Assembly (NCBI RefSeq): GCF_003732665.1
Contig: NZ_MOBP01000006.1
Span: 620,001 to 684,000, forward strand
Source of the DNA: Pseudomonas frederiksbergensis
GTDB lineage: Bacteria > Pseudomonadota > Gammaproteobacteria > Pseudomonadales > Pseudomonadaceae
DNA length: 64,000 bases
Direction of reading: 5' to 3'
This document shows, in pieces, positions 1 through 8,848 of this stretch. The translations under genes and the position numbers were made by a program. The stretch's first letter is position 1, and each line of letters opens with the position of its first letter. The notes beneath the pieces were generated by a model. That model searched no databases. It was not told where the DNA came from and was given only the letters and a program-made list of their open reading frames with translations.

Positions 1-800
1 TCCGCCACCCCCAGCACCAACCCGCCGAGCATGGCGCCGGGGATGCTGCCGATACCACCCAATACTGCGGCGGTGAAGGCCTTGAGGCCGACGAGGAAAC
101 CGGCGTTCGGGTTGATCACGCCGTATTGCATGCTCAGCAGCACGGCCGCGATGGCCGCCAGCGCAGCACCGATGACGAAGGTCAGGGCGATGATGTTGTT
201 GGTATTGATCCCCAACAGGTTGGCCATCTTGATGTCTTCGGCACAGGCGCGGCAGGCGCGACCCAGGCGAGAGCGGGAGATGAACAGCGTCAGGCCGAGC
301 ATGGCGATCAGGGTCACCACGAACACCACGATCTGCATGTAGGAAATCAGCACTTCATGTGCGCCACCTGGCCCGAAGGAAAGATTACCGGGGATCAGGT
401 TGGGGATGGATTTGTCCTTGGAGTCTTGCGCCAGCAGAACGGTGTTCTGCAGGAAAATCGACATGCCGATGGCCGAGATCAGCGGAATCAGACGGTTGCT
501 GCCACGCAAGGGGCGGTAGGCAATCCGTTCGATGCTGTAGCCGTAGGCACTGCAGACGACGATGCTCGCGATAAAACCGGCGGTCATCAAGAGAGGGACA
601 CTGTCGAGTCCCATCATGGCCAGGCCTGCGATGGCGATGAACGCCACGTAGGAACCGATCATGTACACCTCGCCGTGGGCGAAGTTGATCATTCCAATGA
701 TGCCGTAAACCATCGTATAGCCGATGGCGATCAAGGCATACGTGCTGCCAACGGTCAGGCCGTTAACCAGCTGCTGGAAGAAGTGATAGATGTCAGGCAT
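1..800 (-). CDS. braD: Branched-chain amino acid ABC transporter permease LivH/BraD (3' end cut by window)
   Basis: Inner-membrane permease of the high-affinity leucine/isoleucine/valine ABC importer. The reverse strand reads from an ATG at 800 (MPDIYHFFQQLVNGLTVGST) through a hydrophobic protein with the family block YTMVYGIIGMINFAHGEV near residue 30 and the C-terminal region VLGGIGSIPGAMLGG. It stays open to the left edge: 266 codons are present of the roughly 307 usual for the family, so only the C-terminus is missing. It lies downstream of braC on the same strand, separated by a hairpin terminator, the usual order in Pseudomonas bra/liv operons. The remaining operon genes (second permease and two ATPases) would lie beyond the left edge. 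Confidence 0.93.
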   Translation of the reverse strand, partial: MPDIYHFFQQLVNGLTVGSTYALIAIGYTMVYGIIGMINFAHGEVYMIGSYVAFIAIAGLAMMGLDSVPLLMTAGFIASIVVCSAYGYSIERIAYRPLRGSNRLIPLISAIGMSIFLQNTVLLAQDSKDKSIPNLIPGNLSFGPGGAHEVLISYMQIVVFVVTLIAMLGLTLFISRSRLGRACRACAEDIKMANLLGINTNNIIALTFVIGAALAAIAAVLLSMQYGVINPNAGFLVGLKAFTAAVLGGIGSIPGAMLGGLVLGVA

Positions 801-982
801 TACAGCGCTCCTAAAAACCTGATACGCATTTCACTGGTGGAGTCATTTTCCCGCTCGAGCCCCGTGGATCTGCATCCACTTCGAATTCGAGGTTTGCCAG
901 CGAACCGCTGATGACGGTTTTGAGATTTTCAGGTGGGGAGACTGGCGGATCACGCCAGCGCGGCCCAATACGTTCGTAAAAC

Positions 983-1008
983 AAAGCCCACGGCACGCCG
1001 TGGGCTTT
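983..1008 (-). terminator. Hairpin between braC and braD
   Basis: A near-perfect stem, AAAGCCCACGG...CCGTGGGCTTT, lies 25 bp past the braC stop. On the minus strand the second arm ends in a short T run. Its place between the binding-protein gene and the permease gene suggests partial termination or 3'-end stabilisation, giving more braC than permease message. That role is inferred. Confidence 0.75.
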
Positions 1009-1032
1009 ATTGGCAGTCAGTCAGGCAACGCC

Positions 1033-2160
1033 TTACTGAGGCGAAACTTCAGTTTTAGGTTTGCCGAAGTGCCACTCGTAAACCACGAATTTGAAGTCTT
1101 TCAGGTCGCCCTTGGCGTCGAAGCTCAGGTCGCCAGTCGGGGTTTTGAACGAACCTGCGTGGATGGCAGCAGCCACTTTGGCAGGGTCTTCGCTCTTGGC
1201 AGCAGTGATACCACCGGCGATGACTTCAACAGCCGAGTAGGCCGGGAACACGAACGGACCGCTCGGATCTTCTTTCTTGGCTTTGAACGCGTCAGCCAGG
1301 GCGACGTTGGCCGGATCCTGGTCGAAGGATTTCGGCAGGGTCACCAGCAGGCCTTCGGAAGCGTCCTTGGCGATCTGCGAAATGGAGTCGTTACCCACGC
1401 CTTCCGGACCCATGAACTTGGCTTTCAGGCCTTTTTCCTGGGATTGACGCAGGATCAGACCCAGCTCCGGGTGGTAGCCGCCGTAGTAGACGAAGTCGAC
1501 GTTGGCTTGCTTGAGCTTGGAGATGATGGAAGAGAAGTCTTTGTCGCCAGCGTTGATACCTTCGAATACGGCAACTTTTACGTTTTTGCTTTCGAGGGTT
1601 TTCTTCACGGCGGTGGCGATGCCTTCACCGTATTGCTGTTTGTCGTGCAGCACGGCAACGATTTTCGGTTTGACGTGATCGGCGATGTAGTTACCGGCGG
1701 CAGGGCCCTGGGCGCTGTCCAGACCGATAGTACGGAAGATCATTTTGTAACCACGGGCGGTGATGTCCGGGCTGGTGGCAGCCGGGGTGATCATGATCAC
1801 GCCTTCGTCTTCGTAGATGTCCGAAGCGGGTTGGGTGGAGCTGGAGCACAGGTGACCGACCACGAACTTGACGCCGTCGTTGACGACTTTGTTCGCTACA
1901 GCCACGGCTTGTTTCGGATCGCAGGCATCATCGTATTCAACAGCTTCGAGCTTCTTGCCGTCGACGCCGCCCTTGGCGTTGATTTGTTCGATGGCCATTT
2001 TGGCGCCACTGAACTGCATGTCGCCGTATTGGGCTACCGGGCCGGTTTTAGGGCCGGCGATACCGATCTTGATGGTGTCAGCTGCGAACGAATGGCTGGC
2101 AACCCCGGCCAGAACCATAGCGGCAAACAGTTTGGAAATCTGCTTAGTAGCCTTAGTCAT
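1033..2160 (-). CDS. braC: Branched-chain amino acid ABC transporter periplasmic binding protein
   Basis: Periplasmic solute-binding protein (LivJ/LivK/BraC family) that delivers Leu/Ile/Val to the LivHMGF/BraDEFG permease. The 375-residue product starts with a signal peptide (MTKATKQISKLFAAMVLAGV...SFA, cleavage near residue 26), followed by the family opening DTIKIGIAGPKTGPVAQYGD, the motif YDDACDPKQAVAVANK and the ligand-binding block VVGHLCSSSTQPASDIYEDE, all typical of type I periplasmic binding folds. Length matches the family (about 370). The 350-bp upstream region holds a 16-bp perfect palindrome that may be an operator. First gene of the bra operon, reading into braD. Confidence 0.95.
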   Translation of the reverse strand: MTKATKQISKLFAAMVLAGVASHSFAADTIKIGIAGPKTGPVAQYGDMQFSGAKMAIEQINAKGGVDGKKLEAVEYDDACDPKQAVAVANKVVNDGVKFVVGHLCSSSTQPASDIYEDEGVIMITPAATSPDITARGYKMIFRTIGLDSAQGPAAGNYIADHVKPKIVAVLHDKQQYGEGIATAVKKTLESKNVKVAVFEGINAGDKDFSSIISKLKQANVDFVYYGGYHPELGLILRQSQEKGLKAKFMGPEGVGNDSISQIAKDASEGLLVTLPKSFDQDPANVALADAFKAKKEDPSGPFVFPAYSAVEVIAGGITAAKSEDPAKVAAAIHAGSFKTPTGDLSFDAKGDLKDFKFVVYEWHFGKPKTEVSPQ

Positions 2161-2510
2161 AGTGCTCCACTCTTACTGTTGTAGTTTTTATAGTCCTGGC
2201 GCCGTAGCAGCAGAACCGGGTCAGATATCTTGGATATCCTCCGGAAAATGCCCCCGGCAACTGTACCGGTACAGTGTAGAGCGCCGATTGTCAGCCTGGG
2301 AAGGCAGCGCCGGGGGGCAAAACCTGAGGGTGTCGCTTTTTTGAAAGAAATATACAGAAATGCGGCGGGTTGTTAGCTGGCTAATCGCTTGATTCATCAG
2401 CATTCCTTGGCTTTCCTGCGCTTTTCGTTCGGTGACTCAATTGCATCCGGGTTTTTCTGCCGGACCACCGACGTTATCATTCGCGTCGATTTCTTTTCCG
2501 GACAGGACCC
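2161..2510. other. Intergenic region between divergent braC and DUF2288 gene
   Basis: No convincing ORF. The region carries the promoters of the divergent neighbours, a perfect palindrome at 2260-2275 and two GATATC sites at 2224-2229 and 2233-2238. I could not place sigma-70 boxes with confidence. Confidence 0.6.
2260..2275. promoter_or_regulatory. 16-bp perfect palindrome upstream of braC
   Basis: ACTGTACCGGTACAGT is identical to its reverse complement and lies 100 bp upstream of the braC start. Size and symmetry fit a dimeric regulator's operator. I do not recognise the cognate regulator. Confidence 0.45.
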
Positions 2511-2816
2511 ATGACTCAAGAACCTAGCACCCTCTATGCCAAGCTGCTTGGTGAGACCGCATCTATTACATGGAAGGAACTGGAACCGTTCTTCGCCAAG
2601 GGTGCCCTATTGTGGGTCGACCCAAGCCTGGATTTGATCGCCGCCGCCGAGGCCGTGGCCACGGATGAAGGCGAGAAAGTCGCTGCCTGGCTGGCCGCCG
2701 ACAGCCTCGCCAAGCTCTCTGAAACGCGGGCGCTGGATCTTTTCGAACGCGATCCCGAGCTGTGGGCGGTGGTGGTTTCGCCGTGGATTCTGATCCAGGA
2801 AAGGGCGACGAGCTGA
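2511..2816 (+). CDS. DUF2288 family protein
   Basis: A 101-residue cytoplasmic protein of unknown function. The opening (STLYAKLLGETASITWKELE), the middle FAKGALLWVDPSLDLIAAA and the ending VVSPWILIQER are what I recognise as the DUF2288 family, common in pseudomonads and cyanobacteria. There is no signal peptide or membrane segment. It stands alone, divergent from braC and followed by a repeat region. A weak hairpin (arms AGCAGCC/GGCTGCT at 2954-2971) lies 138 bp downstream. The family has no assigned function. Confidence 0.85.
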   Translation: MTQEPSTLYAKLLGETASITWKELEPFFAKGALLWVDPSLDLIAAAEAVATDEGEKVAAWLAADSLAKLSETRALDLFERDPELWAVVVSPWILIQERATS

Positions 2817-2997
2817 CATCGCGCACCAAACAAGTGCGCTGCTCTGCCGGTTAAAAGTGTGTAGGCGAGTAGCGTGATGGCATGTTGCCGTAGAGAAAGG
2901 CCACAGAAGGGTCTTGAAGAGGGTGACGTAAGCGTAACGGGAACAGTTTTGAGAGCAGCCTGAGGGCTGCTTAATTGTTTCTGGATGTGATCGTTGT

Positions 2998-3104
2998 GAT
3001 CGTTCCCACGCTCCGCGTGGTAATGCAGCCCGGGACGCTCCGCGTCCCAAAAGCGGACGCGGAGCGTCCATTGATGCATTCCCACGCAGAGCGTGGGAAC
3101 GATC
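2998..3104. repeat. 107-bp compound inverted repeat, copy 1
   Basis: Begins GATCGTTCCCACGCTC and ends with its complement GAGCGTGGGAACGATC; nested inside is a second inverted pair, GGACGCTCCGCGTCC / GGACGCGGAGCGTCC. A copy of the same length lies at 10966-11072. This looks like a known type of Pseudomonas intergenic palindromic repeat. Confidence 0.85.
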
Positions 3105-3130
3105 AAATTAGCGGTGAAGTTGAGGCCGCC

Positions 3131-3211
3131 ATCGCGAGCAAGCTCGCTCCCACAGGGACCGCGTTCCGTCTGGAGGAATGCGCTCCTTGTGGGAGCGAGC
3201 TTGCTCGCGAT
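3131..3211. repeat. REP pair (REPIN)
   Basis: ATCGCGAGCAAGCTCGCTCC and its inverted partner, separated by about 35 bp of non-repeated sequence. Confidence 0.85.
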
Positions 3212-3237
3212 TGGGGCGACTCGGTCTTGCGCTTGGT

Positions 3238-5433
3238 TTAGAAGGTTTTACCAGTGTGGTTATTGAGGGAAATAACCTTGGTCTTGCCAATCCGGTGCCG
3301 GTAGATCTCACGCAGGTACTTGATCGCTTTCTTCACGCAATCCCGTGACAGGCGAATGTCGTTGATCGACACAAACTTGTCCTTGTCGCTGATCAGCTCG
3401 CGGTACTTCTTCTCGTACATCGGCTTGATCGCGTACCAGTTGGTATCGAGGATCTTCGCCGGGTTTTCGAATTCGTTAAGCAACTCGTCAATCAAGTCTT
3501 CGTTGAAGTCTTCATGGATGATGAAGTCGAGGATCGAGTTGTCCAGGGTTTCGTCGAAGCGGTACGGGTTCTTCGCGAAGCAGCGCTTGATGAAGGCCAC
3601 GATCAGGGTCAGGAAGTCGTCCGACAGGCACGGGCTCTTGGCGATCAGCGTGGTCAGGGACAGGTTGGCCGAGGCGCCGATCACCAGTGCATAACGCTTG
3701 AGCGTGGTGTTCGGGAACAAACTGTTGAGGTGGGTCTTCAAGCGGTTGAGGTCCATGTAGGACAGCTTGTAGTCCTTGGGCAGCGACACGATCGACACCA
3801 CCGACGAGCAGTTCTTGAAGAAGTGCAGGTCGTGCAACGCGGCCGCGTCATAACCGGAATTCTTGTACTGCTCCAGCGAGGCGCGATAGCGCTTGGATTC
3901 GATCGGCAGCAGGCTGATGCCTTCGATGGCCTGGGTGACCTTGTTGAAGTGCGGCAGGTCGATGGAGCGGAAGAACAGGTCGTCGATGTTCAGGCGCTGC
4001 GGCTCTTTATCGAACACCTTGAACTTGTCGCTGCTCGGCGCCGGAGTTTCCGGCACCACGGACTCGGCGTAGGCAATCGCCACCGGGCCGGCCAGGCTCA
4101 TGAACAGGTCGTTGGCATCCAGGCGAATGGTTTCGCCGATGTCGATGCCGGCGCGTCGGAAATAGTTCTGGTCGTAGTCAGTCGTGACCGCTTGCGCCGT
4201 CAGAATGTTGAAGATCTGCTGCGAGATGTATTGGTTGGCGTGCTTTTCCATCGCATTGACATCAATGTTCTGGATGTTGCCGTCATCGCTTTCTTCGGCG
4301 TAACGCATGATGTCGTTGGAGATCAGCATCATCGCGTTCCAGGGGCGGATCCGCCCCATGACGCTGGCTTCGCTGCTGTCTTCATTGTCGAAGTTGTACG
4401 AAAAGTCCCATTCCTCCGACAGGTATTTGCACAGCAGGCGCCCGGCGTTGATGTGCAGCGCCTCGGACATTTCGCTGCGGTGGTCGGAAATGTTCGGCAG
4501 CACGCAGATGCCGCTGGTGAAGATCGGCTCGAAGACAAAGGCGTGGCCGCTTTTGCTGTCGTGCTCGTCCATCGGCTTGGTGTCGAACGTCTTGTTCATG
4601 TAGGAGTGTTGCTGGGCCAAGCCGAATTCCGAGGCCATGCCCGAACCCGTACCGCCGCCGGCGCTGAAGATCGAGAAATACAGGCGCGACTGGTTGGCCT
4701 TGATCCCGCAGCTGTCGATCAGGTACGAGTGGATCATCTTCCAGTCCGGGCTGGAAAAACGCTGGGTGTCCTTGTTCAGGATGATCTTGGCCAGGTACTG
4801 GCCGAGGATCGGCGCGTTACCGGCGCCACCGGCGTGGACTTCCGACAAGTCCATGATTTTCATTTTGCTGTAGTCGCGCAGGAAGCCGCTTTTTTCGCCC
4901 TTGCGCGAGAAACGGATGCGCCCGGCGATGTCTTTGTCCAGGTCGCCGAGCATCACCAGCGGTTCGACCAGGAACACCGGTTTGGTGGCCTTGTTCGGCC
5001 CCAGGCGCAGGTTGTTACGAATCCACTGCGCCGGGCTGTAGCCTTTTTCGGCGTAGCGTTTGTCCGGCGACAGGCGATCTTCGTTGTTGAATTCGTTGAG
5101 GTAGAACTTGCGCGCGTTGTACACCAGTTCGGCGACGTCCAGCGCGATGTTCGAACCGCAGCGGCCGAGGCCGATCAGGCACACCGACGGGAATTCCTGT
5201 TCGCTGTGCTGTTCGCTGTCGCCTTCCAGGTGCGGTGGACGCGGGAACACCATGTCGCGCAGGCCATCGAGGTTATCGAGGATGCGGTCGGTGTTGGTTT
5301 CGGTGAAGTACAGGTACTGCTGGGTTGCCAGCGGACGCGATTGGATTAATGGCTTCGACGATGACGGGCTGTTGGCCGCCGGGCTCAAGGTCAGATCGGA
5401 TACCGCAGTGGCCGGATTGTTTTTAGAGGTCAT
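3238..5433 (-). CDS. Large tubulin/FtsZ-like GTPase-domain protein
   Basis: A 731-residue soluble protein with hallmarks of the FtsZ/tubulin superfamily. Residues 82-95 read PSVCLIGLGRCGSN, a beta strand plus glycine loop like the FtsZ nucleotide-binding start. Residues 257-265 carry SAGGGTGSG, the tubulin signature loop (GGGTG[ST]G). A further glycine-rich loop, AGGAGNAP, sits at 201-208. The first 80 residues are low-complexity and Ser/Pro-rich; about 450 residues follow the signature loop with no motif I can name. It is about twice the length of FtsZ and resembles the FtsZ-like families described outside the division cluster (Pfam 'Tubulin_2' type). No division or membrane-remodelling partner lies beside it; it is flanked by repeats and a divergent oxidoreductase gene. 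GTP binding is well supported by motifs; polymerisation and role are unknown. Confidence 0.8.
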   Translation of the reverse strand: MTSKNNPATAVSDLTLSPAANSPSSSKPLIQSRPLATQQYLYFTETNTDRILDNLDGLRDMVFPRPPHLEGDSEQHSEQEFPSVCLIGLGRCGSNIALDVAELVYNARKFYLNEFNNEDRLSPDKRYAEKGYSPAQWIRNNLRLGPNKATKPVFLVEPLVMLGDLDKDIAGRIRFSRKGEKSGFLRDYSKMKIMDLSEVHAGGAGNAPILGQYLAKIILNKDTQRFSSPDWKMIHSYLIDSCGIKANQSRLYFSIFSAGGGTGSGMASEFGLAQQHSYMNKTFDTKPMDEHDSKSGHAFVFEPIFTSGICVLPNISDHRSEMSEALHINAGRLLCKYLSEEWDFSYNFDNEDSSEASVMGRIRPWNAMMLISNDIMRYAEESDDGNIQNIDVNAMEKHANQYISQQIFNILTAQAVTTDYDQNYFRRAGIDIGETIRLDANDLFMSLAGPVAIAYAESVVPETPAPSSDKFKVFDKEPQRLNIDDLFFRSIDLPHFNKVTQAIEGISLLPIESKRYRASLEQYKNSGYDAAALHDLHFFKNCSSVVSIVSLPKDYKLSYMDLNRLKTHLNSLFPNTTLKRYALVIGASANLSLTTLIAKSPCLSDDFLTLIVAFIKRCFAKNPYRFDETLDNSILDFIIHEDFNEDLIDELLNEFENPAKILDTNWYAIKPMYEKKYRELISDKDKFVSINDIRLSRDCVKKAIKYLREIYRHRIGKTKVISLNNHTGKTF

Positions 5434-5629
5434 TGTGCGCCATGTACCTGGACTGGTTGGCTCGACGACAAGGCGTCATCGAACTTCACGGAATGGGATC
5501 TCGCGTCTTTTTGCGCGCGTATTTTGCCCAAGCGACAGGGCGTTGGCTGGTGCGCCGCTCGGGGGAGTCCTTTCCTGATTTATGATGGATCGGCCAGTAT
5601 TCGGCGATCTTTAATCAAAAGGAGGCAAA

Positions 5630-6526
5630 ATGATGGCCGCTCTACCTTCACTGGGATTCGCCGGGATTGGCCTGATGGGCTTGCCGATGTGCCGGCGCTT
5701 GCTGGCCGCGGGCTATCCGCTGACGGTGTGGAATCGCAATCCCGACAAGTGCGCGCCACTGGTGGAAGCGGGGGCGCGGCAGGTGGCGACGCCTGCTGAG
5801 CTGTGCGCACAGGCAGATGTGGTGATGCTGTGCCTGGCTGACACAGCGGTGGTGCGCGAAGTGGTGTTTGGCCCCAATGGCGTTGCCGCCGGTGGGAAAA
5901 GTGGACAGTTGCTGGTGGATTTTTCCAGCCTGGAACCCACCGCCACCCGGGAAATGGCGACGGCGCTGGCCAGTCAATCCGGCATGGCTTGGCTGGATGC
6001 GCCCGTGTCGGGCGGGGTGGTCGGCGCGGAGGCGGGGAGCCTGGCGATCATGGTCGGCGGCGATGCGACGGATCTCGAACGCGTGCGGCCGGTTTTGCTA
6101 AGCCTGGGCCAACGCGTGACGCACATGGGCGCCGTCGGTGCCGGTCAGGTGACCAAGGCTTGTAATCAGATGATCGTCGCCTGCAATGCCCTGGTGATTG
6201 CCGAAGTGGTGGCTCTGGCGGAACGTTCCGGGGTCGATGCCAGCCTGATCGCCCAAGCGTTGGCCGGCGGTTTCGCCGACTCAAAACCCTTGCAGATCCT
6301 CGCCCCGCAAATGGCCGAAAGCCGTTTCGAACCGGTGAAATGGCACGTGCGCACGCTGCTCAAGGACCTGGACACGGCAGTGAAGTTTTCCCGGGAACAG
6401 GGCTCGGCCACGCCAATCAGCGGATTGGCCGCACAATTGATGCGCCTGCATGGGGGCCAGGGCTTTTTGGAAAAGGATCCGTCAACGTTAGTGCAGTTAT
6501 ACCGCGAGCCAGGGTCAACGGACTGA
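5630..6526 (+). CDS. NAD(P)-dependent oxidoreductase, 3-hydroxyisobutyrate dehydrogenase family
   Basis: Beta-hydroxyacid dehydrogenase of 298 residues. The N-terminal Rossmann loop is GFAGIGLMGLPMCRRLL, followed by the strand ending TVWNRNP, typical of NAD(P) binding in this family. The substrate signature DAPVSGGVVGAEAGSLAIMVGG and the catalytic-lysine segment GAGQVTKACNQ are both present. The start at 5630 is preceded by a strong RBS (AAGGAGG); the next codon is also ATG. It could act on 3-hydroxyisobutyrate, tartronate semialdehyde or a related acid; nothing nearby decides which. Its last 110 bp overlap the 3' end of the convergent GGDEF/EAL gene. Confidence 0.9.
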   Translation: MMAALPSLGFAGIGLMGLPMCRRLLAAGYPLTVWNRNPDKCAPLVEAGARQVATPAELCAQADVVMLCLADTAVVREVVFGPNGVAAGGKSGQLLVDFSSLEPTATREMATALASQSGMAWLDAPVSGGVVGAEAGSLAIMVGGDATDLERVRPVLLSLGQRVTHMGAVGAGQVTKACNQMIVACNALVIAEVVALAERSGVDASLIAQALAGGFADSKPLQILAPQMAESRFEPVKWHVRTLLKDLDTAVKFSREQGSATPISGLAAQLMRLHGGQGFLEKDPSTLVQLYREPGSTD

Positions 6527-8699
6527 GTACGTGGGATTGCTTGCGCTGGTTGATTTCGTTCAGCACCGGGCGCAGTTCTTCCAGCGGCACCGGGCGGCTG
6601 AGCAGGTAACCCTGGACGAAATCGCAGCCATGGCGTTCAAGAAATTCGTATTGCTCTTGAGTCTCGACGCCCTCGGTCACCACCTGCAAATGCAGGGTGT
6701 GGGCCATGACGATGATCGCCTGGACGATCTCCATGTCCGGGGTGGCCTTGGGGATGTCCTGGATAAACGAGCGATCGATCTTCAGCGTATTGAGCGGCAG
6801 GCGCTTGAGGTAGGCCAGGGATGAATAACCGGTGCCGAAGTCGTCGATCGACAGCGACACCCCGAGGGCGCGAATCTGCCGCAGCAGCACCAGGGTATTG
6901 GCGATGTTGCCCATCAGCGCGTTTTCCGTGACTTCCAGTTCCAGGCGTTCGGGCGCGACACCGGTGATGCGCAGGACTTCTTCGATTTCGTCGGCCAGGT
7001 CTTCCCGCGCCAGGTTCAGCGGCGAGCAGTTCACCGCGATTTTCAGGGCTTCGCAGCCACTGCGGGATAACTCGCCCAAGTCTTCGCAGGCCTTGCGCAG
7101 CACCCAGTTGTCCAGTTCGGCGATCAACCCGTTGGCCTCGGCGATGGCGATGAAACGGTCCGGGGCGAGCAAACCATGGATCGGATGTTGCCAGCGAATC
7201 AGCGCTTCAAGCTTGGTGACCTGGCCGCTTTTGAGCTCATAGATAGGCTGGTAATACAGCTTCAGCCCGGTGTCTTCGCGCAGGGCATGGCGCAGTTCTT
7301 CTTCCAGTTGCAGCTCCAGGGTGGCCCGGGTGCGCAGGTTGGGGCTGAAAAAATGCAGGCTGTTGCGCCCGCTGCCCTTGGACTGGTACAGCGCCAGGTC
7401 AGCGTTTTTCAGCAGTTCTTCACAGGTCTTGCCGTCTTCGGGAAACACGCTGATACCGATGCTGGTGGTCATGACCATGCGCCGGCCGGACAGCTCGATG
7501 GGCTCCTTCATTTTCAGCATGATGCGCTGGGCCATCTGCCGGGCTTCTTCACGGTCGTGCAGGCCGATAAGGATGCAGAACTCGTCGCCGCCGAAGCGCG
7601 CCACCACATCGTCATGGCTGCGTACCGAGCCTTTGATGTGGCTGGCCAGGACCTTGAGCAATTCATCGCCGGCGTCATGGCCCAGGCTGTCGTTGATGCG
7701 TTTGAAATGGTCGATGTCGAGGAACATCACCGCCAACATGCCGCCTTCACTGGTTTTCTCGATCAGTTTTTCGGCAAAGATCTGATTGAAGCCACGGCGG
7801 TTGATCAGGTTGGTCAGGGCGTCGTAGTGCGCCACCTGTTGCAGGGACATGCGCGCCTGGTCCAGTTGACTGAGCAGGGTGTTGACCCGGCGCAGGTCGT
7901 GTTCCTTGTTTTGCAGTTTTTTGTCGGCCAGGGCCGCGCTGATGCAACTGCCGATGATCAACAGGGTCATGATCGCCACCGTCAGGCCCAGTTGCATATG
8001 GTTATTGTCCCCGGGCAGCGCCGGCAGGCTGCCAGCGGGCAGCACCAGGGTCAGTGCTGCCATGCCGGTGAAATGCATGCTGACAATGCCGGCACCGAGC
8101 ACCAGGCTGGCGGTGAATTTGAGCAATTGATGATACAAACCGGTGCCATCGCGCAGTCTGCTGGAAATCAACAGGGCGGCGAGACTGGCGCCGATGGCAA
8201 TGACGATGGAGAGGCCGAACAGGAGCGGGTTGTAGTAGGCCGTCGCCACCGAACGCATGGCGGTCATGCCCACGTAGTGCATGGTCGCGATGCCCAGGCC
8301 GATCCACACCGCGGCGCGCAGGTATTGCCAGAAACCGAGGTCAGGATGGCTGAGCGTGTGCATCGCCAGCCACGAAGCGGTCAGGGCGAATATCAGCGAA
8401 AGCAGGGTGACGGGCAGTTGGTAGTGAATTTCCACCGGTGCCTGGAACGCCAGCATGCTGATGAAATGCATGGCCCAGATACCGCCCGCCAGACAGCCGG
8501 CACCGACCCAGCGCCAGAGCCGCTGGGAGCCTGGCTTTTCCACATGGCCGACCCGTTCGGTCATGTCCAGCGTGGCGAAGCCCGCCGCACACGCGACCAC
8601 ATAGGCCAGCAGCACCAGAAAGGGGTTGTGGGTGCAGTTGAGTACGACTTGCCCGCCTTCTGGCAGCTCGGTAAGGAACTGCAAACCAAGCCACTCCAT
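6417..8699 (-). CDS. MHYT-GGDEF-EAL cyclic-di-GMP signalling membrane protein
   Basis: Inner-membrane protein of 760 residues. Residues 1-255 form an MHYT sensor domain with three copies of the motif (MHFISM at 77, MHYVGM at 140, MHFTGM at 208), thought to bind a metal and sense O2, NO or CO. The GGDEF motif is intact at 370-374 (RFGGDEF), preceded by HYDALTNLINRRGF, and the EAL domain begins EALIRW at 498, so both diguanylate cyclase and phosphodiesterase activity are possible. The architecture equals P. aeruginosa MucR and NbdA. The extra C-terminal tail past the EAL domain (about 45 residues) is what overlaps the convergent dehydrogenase gene. Which activity dominates cannot be read from sequence. 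Confidence 0.93.
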   Translation of the reverse strand: MEWLGLQFLTELPEGGQVVLNCTHNPFLVLLAYVVACAAGFATLDMTERVGHVEKPGSQRLWRWVGAGCLAGGIWAMHFISMLAFQAPVEIHYQLPVTLLSLIFALTASWLAMHTLSHPDLGFWQYLRAAVWIGLGIATMHYVGMTAMRSVATAYYNPLLFGLSIVIAIGASLAALLISSRLRDGTGLYHQLLKFTASLVLGAGIVSMHFTGMAALTLVLPAGSLPALPGDNNHMQLGLTVAIMTLLIIGSCISAALADKKLQNKEHDLRRVNTLLSQLDQARMSLQQVAHYDALTNLINRRGFNQIFAEKLIEKTSEGGMLAVMFLDIDHFKRINDSLGHDAGDELLKVLASHIKGSVRSHDDVVARFGGDEFCILIGLHDREEARQMAQRIMLKMKEPIELSGRRMVMTTSIGISVFPEDGKTCEELLKNADLALYQSKGSGRNSLHFFSPNLRTRATLELQLEEELRHALREDTGLKLYYQPIYELKSGQVTKLEALIRWQHPIHGLLAPDRFIAIAEANGLIAELDNWVLRKACEDLGELSRSGCEALKIAVNCSPLNLAREDLADEIEEVLRITGVAPERLELEVTENALMGNIANTLVLLRQIRALGVSLSIDDFGTGYSSLAYLKRLPLNTLKIDRSFIQDIPKATPDMEIVQAIIVMAHTLHLQVVTEGVETQEQYEFLERHGCDFVQGYLLSRPVPLEELRPVLNEINQRKQSHVLSPLTLARGITALTLTDPFPKSPGPHAGASIVRPIR

Positions 8700-8848
8700 T
8701 GCATGCCCCGTCTCTGAGTCATCCTGGTCGGCGCCATGGGCGCCGGCGAATGCTTTGGAGTATAGAGGTCATGTACAGAGCGCAAGCCGTGATGGCACGG
8801 TGACGCCAATGATTTCGGTATGAGGTTGATAGCGATTGGCGCTAAGCG

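Larger units (their letters stand above)
2817..3237. other. Repeat-rich intergenic region
   Basis: The first 180 bp hold nothing I recognise except a weak hairpin at 2954-2971. The rest is occupied by a 107-bp inverted repeat (2998-3104) and a REP pair (3131-3211). ORFs drawn across it are artefacts of the repeats. Confidence 0.75.

Noticed and set aside
3131..3211. REP pairs as rho-independent terminators
   Set aside because: They form stems but lack T runs; they may protect 3' ends, but I call them repeats.
3514..5349. 611-residue plus-strand ORF opposite the tubulin-like gene
   Set aside because: Shadow of the minus-strand gene; composition (Val/Arg/Gln/His-rich, no domains) is typical of antisense frames in GC-rich DNA.
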